From contig NZ_JAFFZW010000002.1 of NCBI RefSeq assembly GCF_017826695.1, positions 124,001-188,000 of the forward strand: 64,000 nucleotides of DNA, written 5' to 3'. The translations under genes were made by a program, and so were the position numbers. Below the pieces are notes generated by a model. It had not been told where the DNA came from and did not search any database. It was given only the letters and a program-made list of their open reading frames with translations. This document shows, one piece after another, positions 9,519 to 17,317 of the stretch; within the stretch, counting starts at the first letter, position 1; each line of letters begins with the position of its first letter. The DNA is from Pseudomonas alliivorans. Its GTDB lineage: Bacteria > Pseudomonadota > Gammaproteobacteria > Pseudomonadales > Pseudomonadaceae.

Positions 9519-10544
9519 TTACTTGACCAGCCATTCGTTCCACCGTGTCGCAATGTCCGGACCGTTCTTGGCCCAGTATGCGAAGTCGAGAGTGATTTGG
9601 TCTGCGCCATACGCCGTTGGCAGATTCTTGGCCAGAGTCGAGTCAAGACGCGGCACGCTGTCCAGGTTCACAGGCGCGTAGGCGCTCAGGTTGGAGAAGT
9701 CGGCCTGGCCTCTGGCGCTGGTGGCTTCGGCGATGAACTTCATCGCTGCGTCTTTGTTTTTGGCACCTTTTGGTACGACCAGAAAGTCGGCCATGACCAG
9801 GTTCTGCTTCCAGCTGACGCCGACCGGGGCGCCGTCTTGTTGCAGGGCATAAACGCGGCCGTTCCACATCTGGCCCATCGAGGCTTCACCGGACGCCAGC
9901 AACTGCTGGGATTGTGCGCCGCCACCCCACCAGACGATGTCTTTCTTGATGGTGTCGAGTTTCTTGAAGGCGCGATCCAGGTCCAGAGGGTAGAGTTTGT
10001 CGGCGGCGACACCGTCAGCCAGCAGGGCAAGTTCAAGCACGCCGGGGCTTGGCCATTTGTACAGCGCCCGTTTGCCGGGGTAGGTCTTGGTGTCGAACAT
10101 GGCGGTCCAGTCGACGGGCTTTTTGCTGCCCAGCTTGTCCTCGTTATAGCCCAGCACAAACGAGAAGAAGAACGAGCCGACGCCGTGATCGGAAGCGAAG
10201 CGGGGATCGATGCGGTCACGCTTGATGGTGTTGAAGTCCAGAGGCTCCAGCAGACCCTCGGCGGCCGCACGCAAAGCGAAGTCGGCTTCGACGTCGACGA
10301 CGTCCCACTGCACGTTGCCGCTTTCGACCATCGCCTTGAGTTTGCCGTAGTCAGTAGGTCCGTCCTGCACGACGGTGACGCCGCTGGCCTTGGCGAAGGG
10401 AACTGCCCACGCCTGCTTCTGGGCGTCCTGCGTCGAGCCACCCCAGCTGACGAAGTTGACACTGTCGGCGGCCATGGCGGCAACACTCGAGAGAGCCAGC
10501 ACGCCGGCCATCAGTGCCGCCGTTGCACGTTTGTTCAACACCAT
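9519..10544 (-). CDS. ABC transporter periplasmic substrate-binding protein (PotD/YdcS type)
   Basis: A 341-residue secreted solute-binding protein. Residues 1-25 form a signal peptide (positively charged start, hydrophobic core, AMA cleavage at AAMA-AD). The mature start DSVNFVSWGGSTQDAQ and the WDVVDVEAD block are typical of spermidine/putrescine-type binding proteins. The ATG at 10544 has GAGGG upstream; the longer reading has no support. It is the first gene of the importer operon. A TGGTATTCCA operator-like site lies 170 bases upstream, matching sites in front of ribB and the DUF1185 operon, so the importer is inferred to bring in the compound degraded by that operon. Ligand not known; polyamine is only one option. 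Confidence 0.9.
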   Translation of the reverse strand: MVLNKRATAALMAGVLALSSVAAMAADSVNFVSWGGSTQDAQKQAWAVPFAKASGVTVVQDGPTDYGKLKAMVESGNVQWDVVDVEADFALRAAAEGLLEPLDFNTIKRDRIDPRFASDHGVGSFFFSFVLGYNEDKLGSKKPVDWTAMFDTKTYPGKRALYKWPSPGVLELALLADGVAADKLYPLDLDRAFKKLDTIKKDIVWWGGGAQSQQLLASGEASMGQMWNGRVYALQQDGAPVGVSWKQNLVMADFLVVPKGAKNKDAAMKFIAEATSARGQADFSNLSAYAPVNLDSVPRLDSTLAKNLPTAYGADQITLDFAYWAKNGPDIATRWNEWLVK

Positions 10545-10848
10545 TTTCACGCCCTCATTTGTTGTGTTTTGAGCGGGCATTTCTTGCCCGCGTAATCGGG
10601 AGCAGTAGGTCCAATGGGCCTTTGAAACCAGTCACTGTCAGACGCTTTTTATTGATGCTGTCCCCGTGGCGGAGGCGTCTGACAAATCGTTGCGGCTGTG
10701 GAATGTCATATTATGGTATTCCAAACTTTGTGCAAGTATTTTGCCTCTGTACGGCCATCGACCTGCCGTTTTAGCTGCTTGAGACCTTGCGTTTCCAGGC
10801 TGTTCCGGCACTGGCGATCAGCAAGTGTTCTGTTGCCCGTTCAAGGGC
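10545..10848. other. intergenic region with importer promoter, inverted repeats and GntR-type site
   Basis: About 300 bases without a gene between the importer operon and ribB. It holds the operator-like site at 10714-10723, a 10-base perfect inverted repeat (TGTCAGACGC at 10637-10646, GCGTCTGACA at 10675-10684) in the probable leader of the importer mRNA, and the left arm of an 11-base inverted repeat whose right arm is in the end of ribB. Confidence 0.6.
10714..10723. promoter_or_regulatory. GntR/FCD-type operator upstream of importer operon
   Basis: TGGTATTCCA, one base from the perfect palindrome TGGTATACCA found at 11991 and 17948. FCD-class GntR regulators typically bind TGGTATACCA-like palindromes. 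The regulator encoded at 13547-14299 is the likely binder. Confidence 0.65.
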
Positions 10849-10861
10849 TCAGCCTGGAAAC
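10791..10861. repeat. 11-base inverted repeat at the ribB 3' end
   Basis: Arms GTTTCCAGGCT (10791-10801) and AGCCTGGAAAC (10851-10861) are perfect complements separated by 49 bases; the right arm lies in the last codons of ribB. It could fold into a large-loop hairpin at the transcript end. No T-run follows, so it is not a standard terminator. Confidence 0.45.
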
Positions 10862-11958
10862 GGAATGCTTTCAACCACTTCCAGATCGTAACCAGTAAGG
10901 CCTGCGTACTTCAGTGGCGGGCCGAGATGACGCAGTTTGCCGACGCCCAGGTCCTGCAATATCTGCGCGCCGGTGCCGACTTCCGAATAGATGCGCGACT
11001 GTGAGCGGGTGTACTGGCGTGGCGGCTGGGTGAGATGCGGAATACGTTCCAGCAAGGCCTGCGACGACTCATGATTGGCCAGCACTACGACGATTCCCCG
11101 ACCTTCTTCGGCGACCTTCTGTAACGCGGCCCAAAGCGTCCAGTTGGCAGGCCCGGTGTATTCGGCACCGACCAGATCGCGCAATGGATCGACCACGTGC
11201 ACCCGCACCAGCGTGGCTTCGTCGCGGCGCACGTCACCCATCACCATGGCCATGTGCACGCCGCCTTCGATGCGGTCTTCATAAGTGAACAGGCGGAAGT
11301 TGCCATGCACGGTGGGCAGTTCACGTTCGCCGATTCTGACGACGGTGTGTTCGGTGCTCAGGCGGTAATGGATCAGGTCGGCGATGGTGCCGATGCGGAT
11401 ACGGTGTTTCTCGGCGAAGCGCTCCAGTTCCGGACGACGTGCCATGGTGCCGTCATCGTTCATGACTTCGACAATGACTGAGGCGGGCGTGAAACCGGCA
11501 AGCCGAGCCAGGTCGCAACCGGCTTCTGTGTGACCGGCACGGGTCAACACGCCACCCTCGCGAGCACGCAGCGGGAAGATGTGGCCCGGTTGCACGAGGT
11601 CTTCCTGCGACGCTTGCGGGTTGACCGCCGCCTGAACAGTGCGGGCACGATCTGCCGCGCTGATACCGGTCGTCACGCCCGTGGCCGCCTCGATGGAAAC
11701 GGTGAACGCGGTGGCGAAGACACTGCCATTGCTGGGCACCATCTGTTCCAGGCCCAGACGCTGACAATGTTCATCTGTCAGGGTCAGGCAGATCAGCCCT
11801 CGCGCCTCACGCGCCATGAAACTGATGGCTTCAGGCGAGCAGCGATCTGCAGCCAGCAGCAGATCACCTTCATTTTCGCGGTCTTCGTCATCGACAAACA
11901 GGACCATCTTTCCCTGACGATAGTCTTCAATGATGTCTTCGATACGATCGAATGCCAT
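10849..11958 (-). CDS. ribB: 3,4-dihydroxy-2-butanone-4-phosphate synthase with degenerate GTP cyclohydrolase II-like domain
   Basis: A 369-residue RibBA-type protein. The N-terminal half (residues 1-200) is a DHBP synthase that converts ribulose 5-phosphate to the four-carbon riboflavin precursor; the acidic loop [10 protein letters not shown] and [17 protein letters not shown] are intact. The C-terminal half resembles GTP cyclohydrolase II but has no cysteines where the zinc ligands should be (the usual CDCG block is replaced around [13 protein letters not shown]), so it should lack that activity; such fusions are common in pseudomonads. There is no FMN riboswitch in the short upstream space; instead TGGTATACCA lies 33 bases before the start, divergent to a DUF1330 gene. 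It is probably a second ribB dedicated to supplying flavin for the neighbouring catabolic system. Confidence 0.9.
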   Translation of the reverse strand: MAFDRIEDIIEDYRQGKMVLFVDDEDRENEGDLLLAADRCSPEAISFMAREARGLICLTLTDEHCQRLGLEQMVPSNGSVFATAFTVSIEAATGVTTGISAADRARTVQAAVNPQASQEDLVQPGHIFPLRAREGGVLTRAGHTEAGCDLARLAGFTPASVIVEVMNDDGTMARRPELERFAEKHRIRIGTIADLIHYRLSTEHTVVRIGERELPTVHGNFRLFTYEDRIEGGVHMAMVMGDVRRDEATLVRVHVVDPLRDLVGAEYTGPANWTLWAALQKVAEEGRGIVVVLANHESSQALLERIPHLTQPPRQYTRSQSRIYSEVGTGAQILQDLGVGKLRHLGPPLKYAGLTGYDLEVVESIPFPG

Positions 11959-11990
11959 GGTCGGATCCCGGTGTTATGGATGAATTATTG

Positions 11991-12000
11991 TGGTATACCA
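11991..12000. promoter_or_regulatory. GntR/FCD-type operator between ribB and DUF1330 gene
   Basis: Perfect palindrome TGGTATACCA in the 92-base divergent region. The flanking bases (GGTATACCATAAGA) match those of the site at 17948, supporting one shared regulator for both. Confidence 0.72.
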
Positions 12001-12050
12001 TAAGACAGAATATTTCACAGATTCCCTATCATTGAAACAGTGAGATCAAG

Positions 12051-12341
12051 ATGAAGGCTTATTGGATTGCACAGGTCGACGTGACCGACCCTCAGCAGTA
12101 CAGCGAATATACCCAGCGCGCGCCAGCCGCCTTCGCATTATTTGGTGGCAAATTCATGGCTCGCGGTGGCCGGTCGGAAGCGCTGGAAGGACGAACGACA
12201 CCGCAACGCACCGTGGTGATTGAATTCGAGTCGTATGAACAGGCGATTGCCTGCTATCGATCACCTGAGTATCAGGAAGCCATGAGCCATCGAAAGGGCG
12301 CATCGAAGGCCGAGATCGTGATTGTTGAAGGCATGGGTTAG
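12051..12341 (+). CDS. DUF1330 domain protein
   Basis: A 96-residue small cytoplasmic protein of the DUF1330 family (dimeric alpha/beta barrel, ferredoxin-like fold). The family pattern is clear: YWIAQVDVTDPQQYSEY, GGKFMARGGRSEALEG, VVIEFESYEQAIACYRSPEYQ. Members are often found beside catabolic operons and are thought to bind small molecules or act as isomerase/oxygenase-like proteins, but no activity is established. It is divergent from ribB and shares the TGGTATACCA operator, so it likely belongs to the same regulon. Start ATG follows a GAGATCAAG sequence. Confidence 0.85.
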   Translation: MKAYWIAQVDVTDPQQYSEYTQRAPAAFALFGGKFMARGGRSEALEGRTTPQRTVVIEFESYEQAIACYRSPEYQEAMSHRKGASKAEIVIVEGMG

Positions 12342-12422
12342 TCATCGGCAAGGGGCGGGCTGGTAAACCGCATTCAGCGCATTCTAGACTGTGTACCCAC
12401 CTGTATTAACGGACTAACCACA

Positions 12423-12926
12423 GTGCATGCTCCCGCTCCGACGATTGTCATTCAGTGCCTGGCCGAGACCCATCTGGAAAACCTTGCCGCGCTTTACAAC
12501 GACCCTGCCGTTTGCCGTCAGGTCTTGCAGATGCCCTATCAGTCGATCGAGGTTTGGCGCAAACGCTTGGCCGCCAGCAATGAGCGGCAGATAAAGTTGG
12601 TGGCAGTGCACGGCAGTGAGGTGATCGGTCATATCGGTCTTGAACAATATTCACGTATTCGTCAGACCCATGTCGGCGGTATTGGCATGGTTGTGGCCCC
12701 GTCCTGGCACCGTAGGGGCATCGGTTCGAAGCTGCTGACCGCCGCGCTTGAAGTCGCCGATAATTGGATGAACCTGCGCCGCGTCGAACTGACCGTGTAC
12801 GCCGATAACCAGCCTGCCATCGGCTTGTATGAGAAATACGGTTTCGAAACGGAGGGGCTGTTGCGTCAATACGCAGTGCGCGATGGTGTGATGGTTGATG
12901 CGCGGACCATGGCACGGTTGCGCTGA
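12423..12926 (+). CDS. GNAT N-acetyltransferase, YhhY/AaaT-like
   Basis: A 167-residue acetyltransferase of the GNAT fold. The acetyl-CoA loop is visible as VAPSWHRRGIGSKLL (residues about 91-105, motif A R/QxxGxG/A), with RRVELTVYADNQPAIGLYEKYGF (motif B) after it and a C-terminal YAVRDGVMVDARTMARL. The order and wording match E. coli YhhY (AaaT), which acetylates the amino group of some L-amino acids; the substrate here is not shown. GTG start at 12423; no in-frame ATG precedes the conserved part. It stands alone between the DUF1330 gene and the convergent NUDIX gene. Confidence 0.83.
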   Translation: MHAPAPTIVIQCLAETHLENLAALYNDPAVCRQVLQMPYQSIEVWRKRLAASNERQIKLVAVHGSEVIGHIGLEQYSRIRQTHVGGIGMVVAPSWHRRGIGSKLLTAALEVADNWMNLRRVELTVYADNQPAIGLYEKYGFETEGLLRQYAVRDGVMVDARTMARLR

Positions 12927-12981
12927 GTCACAACGGTCAAAGGTACGCGGCGGCTTCGGGACAGCGCCAGGCAAGCCGTTT

Positions 12982-13545
12982 TCACCGAATGAAATGCACC
13001 TTCCCGATGTCGTCATTACCGATGTAAATGCCATACACCCCCGCCTGGCGTTCTTGGATATAACGCTCCAGGATCTGGCGGATGGCGGGGTAGTAGATGC
13101 TGTCCCACGGAATCTCTTCAGGAGCGAAGAATTTGTAATCCAGCGTTTCGGGGCCGAACTGGCCGGTGATTTCCAGCGCGATGGCGCGGAAGATGATGTA
13201 GACCTCGCTGATCCGCGGCACGCTGAAGATCGAGTAGGGCGAGATGATTTCGCCGCGTACGCCGCTTTCCTCCCACACCTCTCGCAATGCCGCCTGTTCG
13301 GTGGTTTCGCCACTCTCCATGAAGCCAGCAGGCAAAGTCCAGGTGCCGGGACGTGGCGGGATCGCACGCTGGCACAGCAGGTACTTGCCTTCCTGCTCGA
13401 TGATGCAGCCAGCGATGATCTTCGGATTGACGTAATGGATGTACTGGCAACTGCCGCACATCAGCCGCGCATGGGTGTCGCCCGAAGGGATGCGCTGATC
13501 GAGATCAGCGCTGCCACATTGGGGACAGAAGCGCGGCAGTCCCAT
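12982..13545 (-). CDS. NUDIX hydrolase with N-terminal zinc ribbon
   Basis: A 187-residue NUDIX pyrophosphohydrolase. An N-terminal zinc ribbon is formed by CPQCGSADL and, 20 residues on, CGSCQY. The complete Nudix box is GFMESGETTEQAALREVWEE, with the metal-binding REVWEE helix. NudC-like and related enzymes cleave NADH, ADP-ribose or FAD-type dinucleotides, so a role in nucleotide or flavin turnover is possible. The ATG lies one base after the stop of the GntR gene (TGA-A-ATG), so both are translated from one message. This coupling suggests a link between the regulator and the metabolite this enzyme handles. Confidence 0.87.
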   Translation of the reverse strand: MGLPRFCPQCGSADLDQRIPSGDTHARLMCGSCQYIHYVNPKIIAGCIIEQEGKYLLCQRAIPPRPGTWTLPAGFMESGETTEQAALREVWEESGVRGEIISPYSIFSVPRISEVYIIFRAIALEITGQFGPETLDYKFFAPEEIPWDSIYYPAIRQILERYIQERQAGVYGIYIGNDDIGKVHFIR

Positions 13546-13546
13546 T

Positions 13547-14299
13547 TCATCGACCTATGCGAGGTTCTTTCAGGGCCACCGGCGCCACGATCTCACGGAC
13601 CTTGGCGTCGTCGTCCTGTTTGGATTTGAGGTACTCGAGCGCGACACGGGCGGCATTGCGAACATGATCGACCGACGCCTGATGCGCGGCCAGCGGGTCG
13701 CCGCTCTTGATGGCTTCAACGATCAGTTCCATTTCCTTGTTGCTGGCGCCGCGACGGTTTTCCTGGGATACCGAGGTGGCACGCAGGTAACTGATACGGG
13801 CCTGCAACTGACGAAGCTGGGTGGCGGCTACATGATTGCCCGAACCTTCCAGCAACACGTCGTAGAAACCTTGTACCGAATCGATGACCTGTTGCAGTTC
13901 GCCTTCCTTGAGCGATTGACGGTTCACTTCCAGGGCTTTTTCCAGCGCCTTGATGTCCTTGGGCCTGGCACGGAGGGTGAACAGTTGAACGATCAGCCCC
14001 TCCAGCACACACCGCAGCTCGTAGATGTCGCAGGCATCTTCCAGTGTGATGATGGCGACTCGAGGTCCCTTGGCATCGGCAAATTCCACCAGACCCTCGG
14101 ACTCCAGATGACGCAGCGCCTCGCGCACCGACGTACGGCTCACACCCAGACGATCACACAAGTCACGCTCGACCAGACGGTCTCCCGGAAGCAGCTGGAA
14201 GTTCATGATCGCGCTGCGCAATTTGTCCAGCACGATCTCCCGCAGAGTCACGGGGTTGCGGTTGACCTTGAAGTTGTCGTCGAGTGGCAGGCGTTTCAT
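13547..14299 (-). CDS. GntR-family regulator, FCD (FadR-type) subfamily
   Basis: A 250-residue regulator. The winged helix (residues about 17-80: LREIVLDKLRSAIMNF, then GDRLVERDLCDRLGVSRTSV and REALRHLESEGLV) is classical GntR; the helical FCD effector domain follows, with DIYELRCVLEGLIVQL and the metal-site-type histidines in GNHVAA and ASVDHVRN. FCD proteins usually repress catabolic operons until a metabolite binds. Three TGGTATACCA-type sites at 10714, 11991 and 17948 lie before the importer, ribB/DUF1330 and DUF1185 operons, making this the obvious regulator of all three. No such site is seen before its own gene. It is coupled to the NUDIX gene. Confidence 0.9.
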   Translation of the reverse strand: MKRLPLDDNFKVNRNPVTLREIVLDKLRSAIMNFQLLPGDRLVERDLCDRLGVSRTSVREALRHLESEGLVEFADAKGPRVAIITLEDACDIYELRCVLEGLIVQLFTLRARPKDIKALEKALEVNRQSLKEGELQQVIDSVQGFYDVLLEGSGNHVAATQLRQLQARISYLRATSVSQENRRGASNKEMELIVEAIKSGDPLAAHQASVDHVRNAARVALEYLKSKQDDDAKVREIVAPVALKEPRIGR

Positions 14300-14326
14300 C
14301 GGGTGTGCTCGGAGTGGGGCTGTCAG

Positions 14327-14361
14327 ATAAAAAACACGGCCTTTGGACGCTGGCCGCGTTC
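14327..14361 (-). terminator. rho-independent terminator of the catabolic operon
   Basis: On the minus strand ACGCGGCC pairs with GGCCGTGT (one G-T pair) around a 10-base loop, followed by six T. It ends the DUF1185-hydrolase-dehydrogenase-reductase transcript just before the gntR gene. Confidence 0.75.
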
Positions 14362-14473
14362 ATGTCGGCGGCCCGCGTTTCGTGCGGGCTGCTGCATGGC
14401 CCGGAGCTGTAGACCGGGTCGCGGCCGAGTTTATCACGCTGTTGCCTGCCTCCACCAAAACCGGCCCGAAGCG

Positions 14474-14959
14474 TCAGACCAGAGCGGGCAGAGCGCCCAT
14501 CTTGCCGCGATGGTAGACCATCGGCGTAACAGGCGTTGCCGGCAGAATCAGGTTCTTGACTGCGCCGACGATGATCGCGTGGTCCCCGCCATCGTATTCA
14601 CGCCACAACTCGCACTCGATGATCGCAGTGGCGTTATTGAGCAGTGGGTTGCCCAGATCGCTCAGGTGCCACTCGATGCCCTTGGTCTTTTCCTTGCCTT
14701 TGCTGGCGAAGGCATAGGCCTCCGCCTGTTGGTCTGCCGAGAGCAGATGAATCGCGAATTTCCTGCCGTCGCGCAGTACAGGGTAAGTGTCCGACGCGTA
14801 GTTGGGGCAGAACAGCACCAGTGCCGGGTCGATGGATAACGCACTGAATGCACTGGCAGTAATGCCGACCAGATTGCCTTCCGGGTCCAGCGCAGTGACG
14901 ATGGTGACGCCTGAGGGGAACGACGCCATCACTTCTTTATAAATACCGGGTTCGATCAT
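14474..14959 (-). CDS. flavin reductase family protein of the GntR-regulated operon
   Basis: A 161-residue NAD(P)H:flavin oxidoreductase of the HpaC/RutF type, supplying reduced FMN or FAD to a two-component monooxygenase. Family signs are FPSGVTIVTALDPEG, GITASAFSALSIDPALVLFC (the flavin-contact region), FAIHLLSADQQ and GDHAIIVGAV. It is the last gene of a four-gene operon, 13 bases after the aldehyde dehydrogenase, and a terminator follows. No flavin-dependent monooxygenase is encoded nearby, so its partner must lie elsewhere or outside this window. The short form (about 160 residues) is normal for reductase components. Confidence 0.88.
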   Translation of the reverse strand: MIEPGIYKEVMASFPSGVTIVTALDPEGNLVGITASAFSALSIDPALVLFCPNYASDTYPVLRDGRKFAIHLLSADQQAEAYAFASKGKEKTKGIEWHLSDLGNPLLNNATAIIECELWREYDGGDHAIIVGAVKNLILPATPVTPMVYHRGKMGALPALV

Positions 14960-14972
14960 CGCAGCGGCCTCG

Positions 14973-16454
14973 TTAACGCATTACAAATGGATCAGGCATG
15001 GGCGCCTGCGAAAGGTTGATCCACACCGTTTTCAGTTCGGTGTAGGCCAGCACAGAGTCTATCCCGCTCTCGCGGCCATAGCCGCTGTTTTTGAAACCGC
15101 CGATAGGGGCCATTGCCGAAACGGCACGGTAGGTATTGACCCAGATGATCCCGGAGCGGATATCGCGAGCCAGGCGGTGCGCGCGCCCCAGGTCGCGGGT
15201 CCAGATGCCCGCAGCCAGGCCAAACTGCGAGTCGTTGGCAATCGCCAGCGCCTCGGCCTCGTCCTTGAAACGGATCACGGAAGCCACCGGACCGAACACT
15301 TCTTCCTGCATGATCTTCATCGAATTGCGGTCGCATTCGAACAGCGTGGGTTCATAAAACCAGCCGTCGCTGGCCAGTTCCGGCCGCTTGCCGCCCAGAC
15401 GCAAGCGTGCGCCTTCGGCCAGTGCATCAGCGACCAGCCCTTCGACCACCGCCAATTGTTGAGCCGTGGCCATCGGTCCCATTTCGGTCGTTTCGTCCTG
15501 CGGGTTACCGATGCGAATACGGCTGGCGCGTTCGATCAGCCGTTCGACGAATTCGTCGTATATCTCGTCCTGTACCAGCAGCCTTGAGCCGGACACGCAG
15601 CTCTGGCCCGACGCTGCGTAGATGCCCGCGACAGCACCGTTGATGGCACTGTCCAGATCAGCGTCGGCAAAAATGATGTTGGGTGACTTGCCGCCCAGTT
15701 CCAGCGACAGTCTGGCGAAGTTCTCGGCGCTGCTTCTGACCACATGGCGAGCCGTGGCAGCGCCGCCGGTAAAGGCGATCTTGCGCACCAGCGGATGCCG
15801 GGTGAGGGCAGCGCCCGTGGTCGGACCGTAACCGGTGATGACGTTGACGACACCCGGCGGAATGCCTGCTTCAAGCGCCAGACGGGCCAGCTCCAATACC
15901 GTAGCGGAGGCATGTTCGGAAGGCTTGAGCACGATGGTGTTGCCCGCCGCCAGCGCCGGAGCGAGCTTGATGGCGGTCAGGTACAGCGGACTGTTCCATG
16001 GAATGATGCCAGCCACTACGCCCATCGGTTCGTGGACGGTGTAGGCGAACAGGTCTGGCTTGTCGAGGGGCAGGGTGCCGCCTTCGAGCTTGTCGGCCAG
16101 CCCGGCGGTGTAATGAAAGAACTCGGGCAGGTAGCTGACCTGACCACGGGTTTCACGGATCAGCTTGCCGTTGTCGCGGCTTTCCAGCTGCGCCAGTTGC
16201 TCCTTGTTCTCGGCAATCAGATCGCCCAGCCTGCGCAGCAATTTGCCTCGCGCCGTGGCGGTCAGTCCGCGCCATGCCGGGCTTTCGAAGGCTTTCTGGG
16301 CGGACTGCACGGCACGCGCCACGTCCGCTTCGTCAGCGTCGGGCAATTGCGCCCATGGCTGGGCCAGTGCCGGGTTGAGGCTGTCGAAGGTCTTGCCTGA
16401 AAGTGCGTCGACCCAGAGGCCGTCGATGCACATCTGAAAACGGGTGAGGCTCAT
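14973..16454 (-). CDS. aldehyde dehydrogenase of the GntR-regulated operon
   Basis: A 493-residue NAD(P)-dependent aldehyde dehydrogenase oxidising an unknown aldehyde to its acid in the cytoplasm. The cofactor-site IPWNSP is at residues 151-156, Glu252 in LELGGKSPN is the general base and Cys286 in GQSCVSGSR the nucleophile; FKNSGYGRESG closes the C-terminus. It resembles betaine/hydroxymuconic-semialdehyde-type dehydrogenases of catabolic operons, but the substrate cannot be fixed. Its start overlaps the hydrolase stop by four bases (ATGA), so it is co-translated with that gene. Confidence 0.92.
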   Translation of the reverse strand: MSLTRFQMCIDGLWVDALSGKTFDSLNPALAQPWAQLPDADEADVARAVQSAQKAFESPAWRGLTATARGKLLRRLGDLIAENKEQLAQLESRDNGKLIRETRGQVSYLPEFFHYTAGLADKLEGGTLPLDKPDLFAYTVHEPMGVVAGIIPWNSPLYLTAIKLAPALAAGNTIVLKPSEHASATVLELARLALEAGIPPGVVNVITGYGPTTGAALTRHPLVRKIAFTGGAATARHVVRSSAENFARLSLELGGKSPNIIFADADLDSAINGAVAGIYAASGQSCVSGSRLLVQDEIYDEFVERLIERASRIRIGNPQDETTEMGPMATAQQLAVVEGLVADALAEGARLRLGGKRPELASDGWFYEPTLFECDRNSMKIMQEEVFGPVASVIRFKDEAEALAIANDSQFGLAAGIWTRDLGRAHRLARDIRSGIIWVNTYRAVSAMAPIGGFKNSGYGRESGIDSVLAYTELKTVWINLSQAPMPDPFVMR

Positions 16455-17284
16455 GCAACGATCCCCTTTATCGAGTTGTGAACACGCGCCGACTTGTCGA
16501 GAAAGTCCAGCAGTACCTGATTGACCAGGCGCGGCGACTCCACCGGCATCATGTGGCGCTGATCAGGCAGTATCGCCACCTCCGCACCCTTGATGCGCAT
16601 GGCCAGTTCCCGTGCCATTTCAGGCGTGGAGCCTGGGTCCAGTTCGCCGGTGGCGATCAGTGTCGGTGCGCGAATATCGCCCAGATCGTCGGCGCGGTAC
16701 ATATCCTGTGTGGCAAACAGCTTGTACGTGGTGAGGTAACCCTGCGGATCGTTGCTTGCCAGATTCTGGCGGATGGCGGCGATCTGCGCCGGATTGGCTG
16801 CCTGATACTCGCGACTGAACCAGCGTGAAAGTGCTTCGGCCGCGTTGGCGTCCGGGCCGTGCTCGGCGGCCTGACTTGTGCGAGCGATAACGCCTGCACG
16901 CTGTTGCGGACTGCGATTGAACACGCTGTTGAGGATCACCATGGCCGACAGATGCTGTGGAAAATGCAGCGCGAAGGCCCGTGCAACCAGGCCGCCCATC
17001 GAGAATCCGATGACCGACGCCTGCGGCAGGCCCAGATGCTCCAGCAGCTCGCGCAACTGTTCGGCATAGCCTGGCAGACCGGTGTCCGGATCAGGCCGCG
17101 GGCTGGCACCATGGCCCAGCATGTCATAAGCAATGACTTGGTAATGCGGGGCCAGCCCGACGATCTGGCCGCCCCACATTTCCTTGTTCAGGCCCACCCC
17201 GTGAATCAACACCACGGGGTGGCCTTGGCCGGTGGCCAGATAACTGGTACCCGCCGGGGTGCATTCAGCGGTGAGCTGATTCAT
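16451..17284 (-). CDS. alpha/beta-fold hydrolase
   Basis: A 277-residue hydrolase with the full catalytic triad: nucleophile Ser95 in GFSMGG, an acid in GELDPGSTPEM, and the histidine in LPDQRHMMPVE; the oxyanion region is LIHGVGLNKEMW. The wording is close to 3-oxoadipate enol-lactonase and related C-C or ester hydrolases of aromatic catabolism. The ATG at 17284 has AGGAG seven bases upstream and is preferred to a start seven codons earlier. It is the second gene of the operon and overlaps the aldehyde dehydrogenase gene by four bases. Substrate unknown. Confidence 0.9.
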   Translation of the reverse strand: MNQLTAECTPAGTSYLATGQGHPVVLIHGVGLNKEMWGGQIVGLAPHYQVIAYDMLGHGASPRPDPDTGLPGYAEQLRELLEHLGLPQASVIGFSMGGLVARAFALHFPQHLSAMVILNSVFNRSPQQRAGVIARTSQAAEHGPDANAAEALSRWFSREYQAANPAQIAAIRQNLASNDPQGYLTTYKLFATQDMYRADDLGDIRAPTLIATGELDPGSTPEMARELAMRIKGAEVAILPDQRHMMPVESPRLVNQVLLDFLDKSARVHNSIKGIVA

Positions 17285-17317
17285 GGATCGCTCCTGCGCA
17301 GACATGGATGAAGGGGA

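Noticed and set aside
11959..12050. FMN riboswitch before ribB
   Set aside because: Only 92 bases separate the divergent genes and no RFN-type conserved stems are seen.
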